Assembly (NCBI GenBank): GCA_032622095.1
Contig: CP136067.1
Span: 128,995,030-129,059,029 of the forward strand
DNA: 64,000 bases
Reading direction: 5' to 3'
Source of the DNA: Siphonodentalium dalli
Taxonomy: Eukaryota; Mollusca; Scaphopoda; Gadilida; Siphonodentaliidae
The notes beneath the pieces were generated by a model. It made no database searches. It was not told where the DNA came from and saw only the letters and a list, made by a program, of their open reading frames with translations. Below are positions 22,826-35,603 of this stretch, in pieces. The position numbers and the translations under genes are program-made. Each line of letters begins with the position of its first letter. Position 1 is the stretch's first letter.

Positions 22826-23445
22826 GTTGTTACTAATACATCATATAGTAACAAGTTCGTGAACGGTTCTCAGGTCCTCAATGTTGGAGATGATTCAGAG
22901 ATTATGCCCTTAATTTGTGAGCGGCATATGGAATTGATCTTTTACAAATTAGACAATTAGTTATCAGCAAATTGTTCGTCGACATGAATCGCGAGAATCT
23001 TGCCAAACACAAAGCATTTAGCTTTTACTTGATACCAACATAATTGCTGCGAGTGCCAAGCACGACTGTCTCACAAACGGACTCGTAATATATAGTCAAT
23101 TCAGGTCAATTCGTAATATATAGTTAATTCTGCGAAACGGTTTTTGGACCGTCCAAACACAAAATTACGACGAGATTCACCGAATCTCAACCGAGTCCTC
23201 CCCCACAGCGGTCGCGTCACGATACATTCCTCTGAGGAACGGACGAGCCCCCCCCCCAGAACCAGAGGGTGAGAGATGTGAGGGCTCACTGGCATTGGAA
23301 ATTTTAGTACCAGAACGTGCGCAGCATACAGAGGAGGCATGTTTATTATCTGAGCAGATACAATGTGTTATTCGTCAACGTTTCGTAAATACATATTGTT
23401 CCACGATATACAACAAGTGTGATGCAGCCTGTTGGACTTGAGTGG
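22826..23445. other. Unique stretch before array B
   Basis: Contains a short direct repeat of CGTAATATATAGT (near 23085 and 23111) and a C-run near 23250. No gene recognised. Confidence 0.4.
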
Positions 23446-23449
23446 TATA

Positions 23450-23900
23450 GGTTACACTGGTGTAAATGTTTTCCATAGGCCTCAGTGCTAACGTTTTAGC
23501 GTATAGTGTTGGCAATATAAATGTTGGGTCCAAAATTTTCTTTAAATCTGAAAAATTGACATTTTGGGAAACTTTTTACACAAAAAAATCATGTCTGTCT
23601 AGCAGGGAATTCGCCTTTAAATCTTATGTTTTCGTAACTAGTGTCAGAACCGCATAAAAAAATACAGTCATATTTTAGACCACACCAAAAAATTCAAACT
23701 TCACTACAAAGGGTTAATTCCTTTGCCAATGGTTATTTTACCTATGGGAAATCATAGGGAAGAGGTGTGATGATTTTTTTATGTGAAAAGCACACACGGC
23801 TATTGACCAATCAGGGCCCAGTGTCTATTTTATTCTCTCCTATATATTCCTCCCGCATCCGCTAGATGTCACTCGGAACCTTATTTACACCAGTGTAACC
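23450..23900 (+). mobile_element. 451-bp element, array B copy 1
   Basis: Same 18-bp terminal repeats as in array A. It differs from array A at consistent positions (for example AAAATTTTC for AAAGTTTTC, and TTATGTTTT for TTATTTTTT). Confidence 0.85.
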
Positions 23901-24802
23901 TAAAGCGATAGCCCGCTTTTTCGCGGAATAATTGTAACTCCCTACATTTCTTCAGAATTGCCCATCAATGGAAAAAATGTGTTCAAAAACAATATCACTT
24001 CTGTGGTTCTTTATTTATCACACACAATTTAACCCCACCCCCTTTAACACATTATTCATCAAAAAAGCACAATTTTCCACCACCAGTCATGTTCAGGCCC
24101 CATTTTCACTCAGTTTTAGGGGTCTGGTGTTGCAAACTTGGATCAGCTATGGAAGACTGTACAATATTCTTTCCATGAGAGAACTTCTGGTGATGTGAGG
24201 TCATTGAGTCCAGATCTGATCAGCTGAGCATCAAGCGCATGACTTTATCAGCACATTGAAGAATAAAATATGACATTTTCAGGTCTGCAAGGGTGATCCA
24301 AGATAACTGGATGTGGGTGTATATTGAATTAGTTGAATAAAGATATGCTCTCTTTGAATTGCTGAAGCATTTTCTTAAATGTGTCCAAGTTTTAGTGCTA
24401 TTAACCTTCAAATGACCATACCCACCAGTGGAAATGACACACTTTTATGATATATATCTGTATATCACTGGCTATAAAATCCAAAATACTTGTTAGATTA
24501 GGTTCTTATAACAATTGATATATGTGTCGTTAACATGCTCATGTTATGGGTCATTTGCATTATCATGTGACTATTACCACCTTGAAATTTTTTGAAAATA
24601 CCTTGAAAAATTGGCATTTTTTATGAAAAATCTTACTATTTTTTTGGCTGATGTAAGTGAAAGAAGACATCAGCAGCAAGAATAGCCACACCAAGCATGA
24701 GATATTCATTGGACTGAAAGACCAGGCTCTGTAAAATGCATTAAAATGCTTTAAAGTGACTCCCAGGAATCAAAAATGATAAAAAGCTATTTTTTCCCTT
24801 TA

Positions 24803-25253
24803 GGTTACACTGGTGTAAATGTTTTCCATAGGCCTCAGTGCTAACGTTTTAGCGTATAGTGTTGGCAATATAAATGTTGGGTCCAAAATTTTCTTTAAAT
24901 CTGAAAAATTGACATTTTGGGAAACTTTTTACACAAAAAAATCATGTCTGTCTAGCAGGGAATTCGCCTTTAAATCTTATGTTTTCGTAACTAGTGTCAG
25001 AACCGCATAAAAAAATACAGTCATATTTTAGACCACACCAAAAAATTCAAACTTCACTACAAAGGGTTAATTCCTTTGCCAATGGTTATTTTACCTATGG
25101 GAAATCATAGGGAAGAGGTGTGATGATTTTTTTATGTGAAAAGCACACACGGCTATTGACCAATCAGGGCCCAGTGTCTATTTTATTCTCTCCTATATAT
25201 TCCTCCCGCATCCGCTAGATGTCACTCGGAACCTTATTTACACCAGTGTAACC
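24803..25253 (+). mobile_element. 451-bp element, array B copy 2
   Basis: Carries the array B variant bases; its outer junctions are TTTA and TAAA as at other internal positions. Confidence 0.85.
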
Positions 25254-26155
25254 TAAAGCGATAGCCCGCTTTTTCGCGGAATAATTGTAACTCCCTACAT
25301 TTCTTCAGAATTGCCCATCAATGGAAAAAATGTGTTCAAAAACAATATCACTTCTGTGGTTCTTTATTTATCACACACAATTTAACCCCACCCCCTTTAA
25401 CACATTATTCATCAAAAAAGCACAATTTTCCACCACCAGTCATGTTCAGGCCCCATTTTCACTCAGTTTTAGGGGTCTGGTGTTGCAAACTTGGATCAGC
25501 TATGGAAGACTGTACAATATTCTTTCCATGAGAGAACTTCTGGTGATGTGAGGTCATTGAGTCCAGATCTGATCAGCTGAGCATCAAGCGCATGACTTTA
25601 TCAGCACATTGAAGAATAAAATATGACATTTTCAGGTCTGCAAGGGTGATCCAAGATAACTGGATGTGGGTGTATATTGAATTAGTTGAATAAAGATATG
25701 CTCTCTTTGAATTGCTGAAGCATTTTCTTAAATGTGTCCAAGTTTTAGTGCTATTAACCTTCAAATGACCATACCCACCAGTGGAAATGACACACTTTTA
25801 TGATATATATCTGTATATCACTGGCTATAAAATCCAAAATACTTGTTAGATTAGGTTCTTATAACAATTGATATATGTGTCGTTGACATGCTCATGTTAT
25901 GGGTCATTTGCATTATCATGTGACTATTACCACCTTGAAATTTTTTGAAAATACCTTGAAAAATTGGCATTTTTTATGAAAAATCTTACTATTTTTTTGG
26001 CTGATGTAAGTGAAAGAAGACATCAGCAGCAAGAATAGCCACACCAAGCATGAGATATTCATTGGACTGAAAGACCAGGCTCTGTAAAATGCATTAAAAT
26101 GCTTTAAAGTGACTCCCAGGAATCAAAAATGATAAAAAGCTATTTTTTCCCTTTA

Positions 26156-26606
26156 GGTTACACTGGTGTAAATGTTTTCCATAGGCCTCAGTGCTAACGT
26201 TTTAGCGTATAGTGTTGGCAATATAAATGTTGGGTCCAAAATTTTCTTTAAATCTGAAAAATTGACATTTTGGGAAACTTTTTACACAAAAAAATCATGT
26301 CTGTCTAGCAGGGAATTCGCCTTTAAATCTTATGTTTTCGTAACTAGTGTCAGAACCGCATAAAAAAATACAGTCATATTTTAGACCACACCAAAAAATT
26401 CAAACTTCACTACAAAGGGTTAATTCCTTTGCCAATGGTTATTTTACCTATGGGAAATCATAGGGAAGAGGTGTGATGATTTTTTTATGTGAAAAGCACA
26501 CACGGCTATTGACCAATCAGGGCCCAGTGTCTATTTTATTCTCTCCTATATATTCCTCCCGCATCCGCTAGATGTCACTCGGAACCTTATTTACACCAGT
26601 GTAACC
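26156..26606 (+). mobile_element. 451-bp element, array B copy 3
   Basis: No difference from copy 2 was noticed by eye. Confidence 0.85.
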
Positions 26607-27508
26607 TAAAGCGATAGCCCGCTTTTTCGCGGAATAATTGTAACTCCCTACATTTCTTCAGAATTGCCCATCAATGGAAAAAATGTGTTCAAAAACAATA
26701 TCACTTCTGTGGTTCTTTATTTATCACACACAATTTAACCCCACCCCCTTTAACACATTATTCATCAAAAAAGCACAATTTTCCACCACCAGTCATGTTC
26801 AGGCCCCATTTTCACTCAGTTTTAGGGGTCTGGTGTTGCAAACTTGGATCAGCTATGGAAGACTGTACAATATTCTTTCCATGAGAGAACTTCTGGTGAT
26901 GTGAGGTCATTGAGTCCAGATCTGATCAGCTGAGCATCAAGCGCATGACTTTATCAGCACATTGAAGAATAAAATATGACATTTTCAGGTCTGCAAGGGT
27001 GATCCAAGATAACTGGATGTGGGTGTATATTGAATTAGTTGAATAAAGATATGCTCTCTTTGAATTGCTGAAGCATTTTCTTAAATGTGTCCAAGTTTTA
27101 GTGCTATTAACCTTCAAATGACCATACCCACCAGTGGAAATGACACACTTTTATGATATATATCTGTATATCACTGGCTATAAAATCCAAAATACTTGTT
27201 AGATTAGGTTCTTATAACAATTGATATATGTGTCGTTGACATGCTCATGTTATGGGTCATTTGCATTATCATGTGACTATTACCACCTTGAAATTTTTTG
27301 AAAATACCTTGAAAAATTGGCATTTTTTATGAAAAATCTTACTATTTTTTTGGCTGATGTAAGTGAAAGAAGACATCAGCAGCAAGAATAGCCACACCAA
27401 GCATGAGATATTCATTGGACTGAAAGACCAGGCTCTGTAAAATGCATTAAAATGCTTTAAAGTGACTCCCAGGAATCAAAAATGATAAAAAGCTATTTTT
27501 TCCCTTTA

Positions 27509-27959
27509 GGTTACACTGGTGTAAATGTTTTCCATAGGCCTCAGTGCTAACGTTTTAGCGTATAGTGTTGGCAATATAAATGTTGGGTCCAAAATTTTCT
27601 TTAAATCTGAAAAATTGACATTTTGGGAAACTTTTTACACAAAAAAATCATGTCTGTCTAGCAGGGAATTCGCCTTTAAATCTTATGTTTTCGTAACTAG
27701 TGTCAGAACCGCATAAAAAAATACAGTCATATTTTAGACCACACCAAAAAATTCAAACTTCACTACAAAGGGTTAATTCCTTTGCCAATGGTTATTTTAC
27801 CTATGGGAAATCATAGGGAAGAGGTGTGATGATTTTTTTATGTGAAAAGCACACACGGCTATTGACCAATCAGGGCCCAGTGTCTATTTTATTCTCTCCT
27901 ATATATTCCTCCCGCATCCGCTAGATGTCACTCGGAACCTTATTTACACCAGTGTAACC
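27509..27959 (+). mobile_element. 451-bp element, array B copy 4
   Basis: Matches the other array B elements. The spacer that follows has a private substitution (CCCATTTT to CCCAATTT). Confidence 0.85.
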
Positions 27960-28861
27960 TAAAGCGATAGCCCGCTTTTTCGCGGAATAATTGTAACTCC
28001 CTACATTTCTTCAGAATTGCCCATCAATGGAAAAAATGTGTTCAAAAACAATATCACTTCTGTGGTTCTTTATTTATCACACACAATTTAACCCCACCCC
28101 CTTTAACACATTATTCATCAAAAAAGCACAATTTTCCACCACCAGTCATGTTCAGGCCCAATTTTCACTCAGTTTTAGGGGTCTGGTGTTGCAAACTTGG
28201 ATCAGCTATGGAAGACTGTACAATATTCTTTCCATGAGAGAACTTCTGGTGATGTGAGGTCATTGAGTCCAGATCTGATCAGCTGAGCATCAAGCGCATG
28301 ACTTTATCAGCACATTGAAGAATAAAATATGACATTTTCAGGTCTGCAAGGGTGATCCAAGATAACTGGATGTGGGTGTATATTGAATTAGTTGAATAAA
28401 GATATGCTCTCTTTGAATTGCTGAAGCATTTTCTTAAATGTGTCCAAGTTTTAGTGCTATTAACCTTCAAATGACCATACCCACCAGTGGAAATGACACA
28501 CTTTTATGATATATATCTGTATATCACTGGCTATAAAATCCAAAATACTTGTTAGATTAGGTTCTTATAACAATTGATATATGTGTCGTTAACATGCTCA
28601 TGTTATGGGTCATTTGCATTATCATGTGACTATTACCACCTTGAAATTTTTTGAAAATACCTTGAAAAATTGGCATTTTTTATGAAAAATCTTACTATTT
28701 TTTTGGCTGATGTAAGTGAAAGAAGACATCAGCAGCAAGAATAGCCACACCAAGCATGAGATATTCATTGGACTGAAAGACCAGGCTCTGTAAAATGCAT
28801 TAAAATGCTTTAAAGTGACTCCCAGGAATCAAAAATGATAAAAAGCTATTTTTTCCCTTTA

Positions 28862-29312
28862 GGTTACACTGGTGTAAATGTTTTCCATAGGCCTCAGTGC
28901 TAACGTTTTAGCGTATAGTGTTGGCAATATAAATGTTGGGTCCAAAATTTTCTTTAAATCTGAAAAATTGACATTTTGGGAAACTTTTTACACAAAAAAA
29001 TCATGTCTGTCTAGCAGGGAATTCGCCTTTAAATCTTATGTTTTCGTAACTAGTGTCAGAACCGCATAAAAAAATACAGTCATATTTTAGACCACACCAA
29101 AAAATTCAAACTTCACTACAAAGGGTTAATTCCTTTGCCAATGGTTATTTTACCTATGGGAAATCATAGGGAAGAGGTGTGATGATTTTTTTATGTGAAA
29201 AGCACACACGGCTATTGACCAATCAGGGCCCAGTGTCTATTTTATTCTCTCCTATATATTCCTCCCGCATCCGCTAGATGTCACTCGGAACCTTATTTAC
29301 ACCAGTGTAACC
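28862..29312 (+). mobile_element. 451-bp element, array B copy 5 (terminal)
   Basis: Right outer end of the array. It is followed by TATAACG rather than the TAAAGCG of internal copies, which marks the true boundary. Confidence 0.85.
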
Positions 29313-30146
29313 TATAACGATGCTATGCAGTCAATTATATTCATCAGTCGCCAGTGTAGCGGAGCTGCGTATCTTTAAAATACTGACGCATGGAATTTGA
29401 CGAATCGGACGAGCTGTCAGTCTTATCAATCTTGGGAAAGGTCAACATACGCAGACGTGTGATTAAACTATATATTTATTATTGCATTGCAATTGTTGCG
29501 AGAGTGAGGTCTACATAGAATAATGGAATATACACTGCTATAGTAGAATGGCTATGGTGACTGAACTATCAGAGCTGGACATAAACTGCTTTGGAAGAAT
29601 GGCTAGGATGAGTGACTGAACTATTAGTGCCGGATAAGTTTGAGTAAAAGTCTATTTTTTTAAAAGCTCACTGTGTCAGCATAAACATAAAGACCTAATC
29701 ATTTATGTTCATCTTAAAGTCATACTTAAATGCACCTAAGTACTTAATACATCTTGTGGAGAAACGTTTGGCAGTTTGTCGACCTATTTCTATCATAATA
29801 ATTTCAGGACTCTGTAAACAATAAAATAAGTGATAACTGTGAAAACAATTTCTTTCGTTTAACATACAGTAGTTACCATTTATTTTCTGTTTACGGAGCC
29901 ATCATAATAATAATTATTATTTCGAAGAAACAGACGTTCTAATAGCTGCCGAATGTCTCTGTCGTATTTTTACAGTGTTTATTTTAACAGTGCAGGCCTA
30001 GGTACATGTGCACTATATGTATAACATAGCTTGTATTTTCATACCAACTGACAGAGGGAACACATGTATCTGTTTTCAGGGAGGGCATGAACTAGTTGTA
30101 TTTGTCCAACATTGAGTCTAGTTAGTCCAAACTGGAGAAAGCCACA
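29313..30146. other. Unique stretch
   Basis: No gene recognised. Imperfect local duplications only (for example GAATGGCTA.G..TGA near 29548 and 29597). Confidence 0.4.
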
Positions 30147-30630
30147 TGTGACCCGCCATATCAAATACAGTCGTAAGTCGGGATTTTTTTACCCTGTGCC
30201 AATGCATTCTCTTATATATGCGAGTCGACCATAGGTCGCCTCGCATATATGGGCATTTTTCAAAACAAGTGGCCTATTTCTGTCCATCACCATTTATTGT
30301 TAGAAAAGTTTATTAATGATCACATTTTTTTATTTTGAGATATAATATGGGATGGGGTCGACTTGTGGCAGACCCTATATCATCCGCTCCTTGATATCTC
30401 TACAATCCAGAGGCTCGTAATATGGCAAAAATGGCCAATTATGCCTGTCCCATTTTCCGAAATCTCCCCAAAAACAGACATTTTTGTATAAAATATGACC
30501 ATTAAATACCACTTTATTAGACAATTTGCATCATATGTAACACGCCTGATCATAAAATCACAAAATATGCACAATTTTTACCAAGTCAAGTAACATAATT
30601 TAGGTCACAAAACTGTCCCACGATTGGTGG

Positions 30631-31240
30631 TCCCTACTGTTACCAAGAGAGAAACACATAATACAACAGTCCTGGCATTGGCGAATGAGGAAGTGCAAAT
30701 TGGTTTCCAGTACTACTCATCAATACACATGGCTAAACAACTGTTATCCGCTGGTCGGTGCAATTAATTTGCCCGTAATTGACATTATCATTCATCAGAC
30801 AGTACGTTGGGAGTGCGTCACTACTGTTACCGTACCGATAGATACAGGTCTGTGAGTTTATTATTACACAAATGTTTCTCTTCTTAGTTTTGTCCAATGT
30901 GATCCCCGTGAGGCAACACATACATTTTGTTACATAACAATGGACGACCGGTGGGAATCCCCTTTATAAACCCGAAACGTCCCTACTGTTACCGTCCATA
31001 CTGTTACCTTTTAAATTATAACAGTAGGGAACACTTTGGTAACAGCATGGACAAAATTTAAAAAAATGGCATGGGTAAATATAAGTATTAGTTTGCATGT
31101 CGTAATGATTTTGACATCACCATGCGCTGGTTCCTGGCTTATAACATCAATATTTTCACAGCTTTTACTCATCATTTCTGTTTCAGTCAGATAAAGATGG
31201 ATGTAGTAACAGCAGAGACATTGCGGTAACAGCAGTGACA
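30631..31240. promoter_or_regulatory. Left subterminal repeat cluster of the 4-kb element
   Basis: TACTGTTACC-type motifs near 30634, 30822, 30983 and 30999 are followed by the inverse form GGTAACAG or AGTAACAG near 31020, 31038, 31205 and 31225. The orientation switch inside the cluster is clear. Confidence 0.7.
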
Positions 31241-31929
31241 ATAGATTACACAGTTGTTATTTTTGGCAGTGAATTGACATATATTTGTATTTCCTTGCAG
31301 AACGCCTTCCATTTATGTCTTCCACACACTCATTTTGATATAGAATGTTTTCTATTATACTTGATTGAGATCCAGTACAAGAAAGTATACGTGCTCATTT
31401 GCAATGATCAAACTGTTTTCACATAAATTCACTTAGGACCAATTCTCATGCCCAAACACAAACCCGTGTAAACTGTCAGATATAAACACACACCTGATCA
31501 AATGGTCCTGCTAACATGCTATGATGCTGGTAGACCTGCTGATATGCTATGATTTAGAAAACTCACGAAATTGAATTACTGCGGCCATGCACAAGGTCCA
31601 TGTATGTGAAAAGTCATTTAATTGTGAGGTACTATATTCTAATTCAAAACAAAGTATCTCCATCATTCCGCAGCGATTCCATTATTCATCTACGACATAC
31701 ACGAACTATACAGAGTTTACTATAATCAGTATTTAACGAGACCGCTACTCGTGTGTATACAAATAGCAATGAGCAAACGGTGTTAACTGGATATTAGCTA
31801 TCAACATACTAGTAGTAAAAGGTGCACTACCATTGTACATGACCACCTGCCATGCTGCAGAAGTCAGAAGTTGTTCAATCTAAACCTGTCTAGTAACCAA
31901 ATCAAAATCTATTTTAAAGCCATTTACAG

Positions 31930-32991
31930 CAGGTGGGGGGGGGGGGGGGGGGGGGGGTCTGCATTTTTTTCCGAAAACTAGGCGGGTGTGTGGGTGAATC
32001 TTTCAGCAGCCCGATTGACACATTTTTCCTGGCCCTGCAATTGTTATCCTCGAGTCAATTGTCTTCAAAATGATGGGACAAAAGGTTTTAAGAATGCTTC
32101 TATTACATGTATCTAAAAGGTATGTACTTAACTATTGGTAGGGGGGTTTGAGTTCACCATCAGTTAATAATGAGGGATGACAACAAGTGGCAATAAAAAT
32201 GTCAGCTTGCTAAATGTTTTCATCAAGGATCTAGCAATGCACATTGACACGGAAAGGCTCAGATTAAAAAAGTTATAATTAAAATGATTTATTCAATCTG
32301 ATATAAATGAAAACAACACAAAAATAGATTCTTAAAAAAAATGTAAACTCTTCACTGAACTCTTCAAATAAAAAATAGAATATTCTAAAAACCATAATAA
32401 AATAAAACAAAGGTGTTAGAACTAACTTTGACCGATTTCAACGATATTCGGTATATAGATCTAGGGTCACCTCTAGATGGGAGTTGCCAAATTTGAATGA
32501 CTTTTTTTTATGAAAAATATGACCGCTGGCAGCCATCTTGAATTTTGCTCTTTGTATGACCAAATCCTTTAGCGCACTTTGCAGGTTACATTTCTCATCC
32601 AATCGTCACCAAACTTCATATGGATCTTCGAGGTGACCTCTAGATGGGAGCCTCCATGTTTTCCCCAAAATTTGTTTCAAACAAACATTGCCATCTTGGA
32701 CTTTAAATGTCAATCCATCAGCATACCATACAGCCCACATTTATTGGAGACTTGTTTTTAAACATTACAGTCTTTTTGGTAAATAAAAGAAGGAATGCTT
32801 CTATAATCATTATATGGAACATTGATCAGATAAGATCATGAGAACTGAGTAAATAGTCATTTGAAGCAGTTTGGAGGTGTGGATCCCTATCACAGAATGG
32901 GAAAAAAATTAGGGGATGGTGAGTACCAACAGGGCAGAAAAATAAAAAAGCGCCTGGCGTCCGGAATTTTTTTCCTGCCCCCCCCCCCCTG
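31930..32991 (+). mobile_element. Poly-G/poly-C element nested in the 4-kb element
   Basis: Starts CAGGTGGGG and ends CCCCCCTG. Flanking 7-mers TTTACAG (31923-31929) and ATTACAG (32992-32998) match at six of seven bases. At 1062 bp it is longer than its relatives. It holds a 160-170-bp duplication around ACCTCTAGATGGGAG (near 32469 and 32635) and GGCAGCCATCTTG, which echoes the middle of the 4443 copy. Confidence 0.7.
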
Positions 32992-33340
32992 ATTACAGTG
33001 GAATTTCAAACAAAACGTATTTTGTTCACGATACGAATGATGTACGCATGTATGCGTCGGACGAAGGTAATTTGATCAACATTTGCGCAGGGTGGCAATG
33101 AACATCGTGCGAAATGTATTATTGTATTATCATTTCGATACTATATTTAAACACAATGTTCATGTGTGTCTTGCTTATTGTCACTCTGTATTGTATCAAT
33201 ATGCCATTACCAGTATGTGATCTCTGTGTATAGTTAAAATTGTCACACAGTTCTGCAATAATACATCATACGAAAAATAAATCCACGGTTATATTCTGAC
33301 AACAAATATGAATTGCCAATATGCTATAGTTACGCTAATG

Positions 33341-34060
33341 TCCTTCCTGTTACCGGAGACCAATTGCGGCGTGTATGTCATAAATTTAATCAATTGCACC
33401 TATATTTGACGATCAGAACATTGCTTTTAGGTATCATATGCCGGGTCGCATACTATATTGTGTTGTTGGTCACATTTGGTATGTGTGTGTCCTTCCTGTT
33501 ACCACCAGTCCTTCCTGTTACCAAATGATAGGCTAATATGCATCAGACTATCGTTTAATACATTTTGTTTCCAGGTCTGGTATGCATTTGGTCCAGTTGG
33601 GTCCCGTTCACTTATGGAAAGTGACATTTTGTTTTATTGTTGGAAATAATGTTTCCACAAGTTTGTTCATAATAAAACTGTCCCTTATGTTACGTCAAGT
33701 GTCTCTCCTGTTACTGGCTTGTCCCTTCTGTTACCATCGAGTTTTTCTGTCGTATCGAGATTAATTTGAATTGTATTCCCTCATTGTGGAGTATTTACCT
33801 TAATCTTCGGAAAAATATATGGCCATAATCAAACAGAAATTCACATCATTCCAGGTCGAGAAAACTCTATACCTGGATATCGGAAATTTATGCATAACAC
33901 ATATACATTATCATAACTCGTTATACTCATCATATTTTGGTGTTTATTTTTGCAAATTCTGATTACCACACAATGCACATGTTGCGCATATGTTATTTTC
34001 CACCTCTATATCAATCAAAATCATATTTACATTGAAAAACATAATGGCAACAGTAGGGAC
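33341..34060. promoter_or_regulatory. Right subterminal repeat cluster of the 4-kb element
   Basis: TCCTTCCTGTTACC at 33341, 33490 and about 33509; GTCCC(T)TATGTTACG near 33680; CTCTCCTGTTACTGG near 33702; GTCCCTTCTGTTACC at 33721; and the inverse form GGCAACAGTAGGGAC near 34046. Confidence 0.7.
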
Positions 34061-34608
34061 ACTAGATGTGTGTGCATCGTCATTGGACCTTATTCGGACA
34101 GGATTTAGGGGTGATTAAGGTTGCATTTTACTATCCTCTGATCTACTGGATACACTCAACCACGAAAAGCGGCTAAAATGTGTTCTCGCGTTGAAATAAT
34201 TTTTTGATTCTTGAATACCCAAATCGGCCACATTTTTTGAAAAATGCCCATATAAGAGAATGCATTGGCCTAACAATTTTTTTTCATTTTTTTTAAATAA
34301 ATGTTTCTTACAATTTTTAGGACATAAAATAAAAAACATCCATTACCTTGCAGGGAGCCCCACACATATATAGAATCATATAGAACAGTGTCGTCTGCTC
34401 ATGTTTGTCTGGGGCTCTGTATGGGTGAAATTATAAAATTGTTAAAGAATACAAGAACAAATTTGTAAAATTGTAAAAAATTGTTACGCCAATGCATTCT
34501 CTTATATATGCGAGGCGACCTATGATCGACTCGCATATATAAGAGAATGCATTGGCACAGGGTCAAAAATCCCGACTTACGACTGGATTTGATATGGGGG
34601 GTCACATA

Positions 34609-35603
34609 TGTTAACATGTAGTATGCACACGATTAGCTAAATATTTGTTCCGGTTCTATTTCATACTGAGTTTATGCTTTATATAGTTAACACTTTAATA
34701 TCTCAGTGGATTCTCACCCATTCTATTCTAAATAAATAAATATAACATATTGTTAATTTGGTGGGATACTCTAAATTACTTCAACCATTTGATAACTGGA
34801 TACTCATTGATGAGTATTTACTTGTTTCTCACCAATTCAATTATCAAAGGGTTAAGGCTGCATACGTATGTAGAATGACATAGATGAGTTATATTCTAAA
34901 CTGAACAGGTTTTGATATCAGTGATGCCAAAATTGTGCAGAGTCTGGATCAAGTTAAATAGCAGAACCAAACTCAAGTTAATTATACCCTACATTAATAT
35001 TCAATGGAGACCATAGTGATTGCAATGGACATAATGTTACATGCGTTGCACAATTTCTACTTTGATATGTTATTCATACAAATTTTGGTTATTGCAAAAT
35101 CACCCATTTTCAAACCATATATAGTCTCAATATTTGAGTCATATGTAGATATTATTTGATAGAAGAGTTATTTTTGCCAGTTCTGTTAACTTCAAGGTGT
35201 AGACTTCACCAATAAAACGCACAATGCAGTTGCATGACCACTGTAACGGACAAAACAAACTTATCATGCTACAATTCAATAAACCTAATATAAAAGTTCA
35301 AAACCAATTTGGGTTCTGATAAAAAAATACTCATACCATCTGGTTTTGATCAGGTTTTGATCAAAACCCAAATTGGGTTTGATCCTTTGTCCCATATATG
35401 TAGCCAATTTAGGTTTTGATCAAACCCAAATACCAAATATTATGTTGATCAAAACCAAAACTAAACTATAATATATTTTGATAAAACTATCGCCAAACTA
35501 CCACTCACCATGCGGGAATTTAGTCAGAAAAAATTAGAACAAATAGTTTAGGAATATTTTTGTTTATTTTAACATTGGCAATGGAATTTTGAAATTTGTA
35601 TAT
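34609..35603. other. AT-rich stretch with a local foldback
   Basis: At about 35295-35460, 'ttttgatcaaaacccaaatt' and 'aatttgggttt' type blocks recur in both orientations, giving several overlapping short hairpins. No gene recognised. Confidence 0.5.

Larger units (their letters stand above)
23450..29312 (+). mobile_element. Array B: TIR-bounded array of the 1353-bp unit
   Basis: Five 451-bp inverted-repeat elements at exact 1353-bp steps (23450, 24803, 26156, 27509, 28862) with four 902-bp spacers between them. The first base is the start of a left terminal repeat and the last base the end of a right one. TATA lies just outside both limits (23446-23449 and 29313-29316), so the whole 5863 bp looks like one insertion. 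Units are nearly identical: one C-to-A change in the fourth spacer and a G/A alternation near the CTCATGTTATGGG block were seen. Confidence 0.9.
30251..34249. mobile_element. 4.0-kb inverted-repeat element with subterminal repeats
   Basis: Ends GGGCATTTTTCAAAA and TTTTTGAAAAATGCCC are exact inverted repeats. The target is inside the MITE hairpin, duplicating ATAT (or TA if the flanking T/A is counted as element). A motif near GTCCCTACTGTTACC recurs about eight times between 30631 and 31240 and about seven times between 33341 and 34060, in both orientations, but was not seen in the middle 2 kb. Clustered subterminal motifs are typical transposase-binding sites. No transposase frame remains; the superfamily is unassigned. 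Confidence 0.8.
30147..34606 (+). mobile_element. Double-hairpin MITE copy 3, split by a 4-kb insertion
   Basis: The left part (30147-30250) carries the TGTGACCCGCC end and most of the first hairpin. The right part (34250-34606) resumes in that hairpin and continues to the GGGGGGTCACA end. Without the insert the element is about 460 bp, like copies 1 and 2. TA follows the right end; the left flank is CA, a likely decayed TA. Confidence 0.85.
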
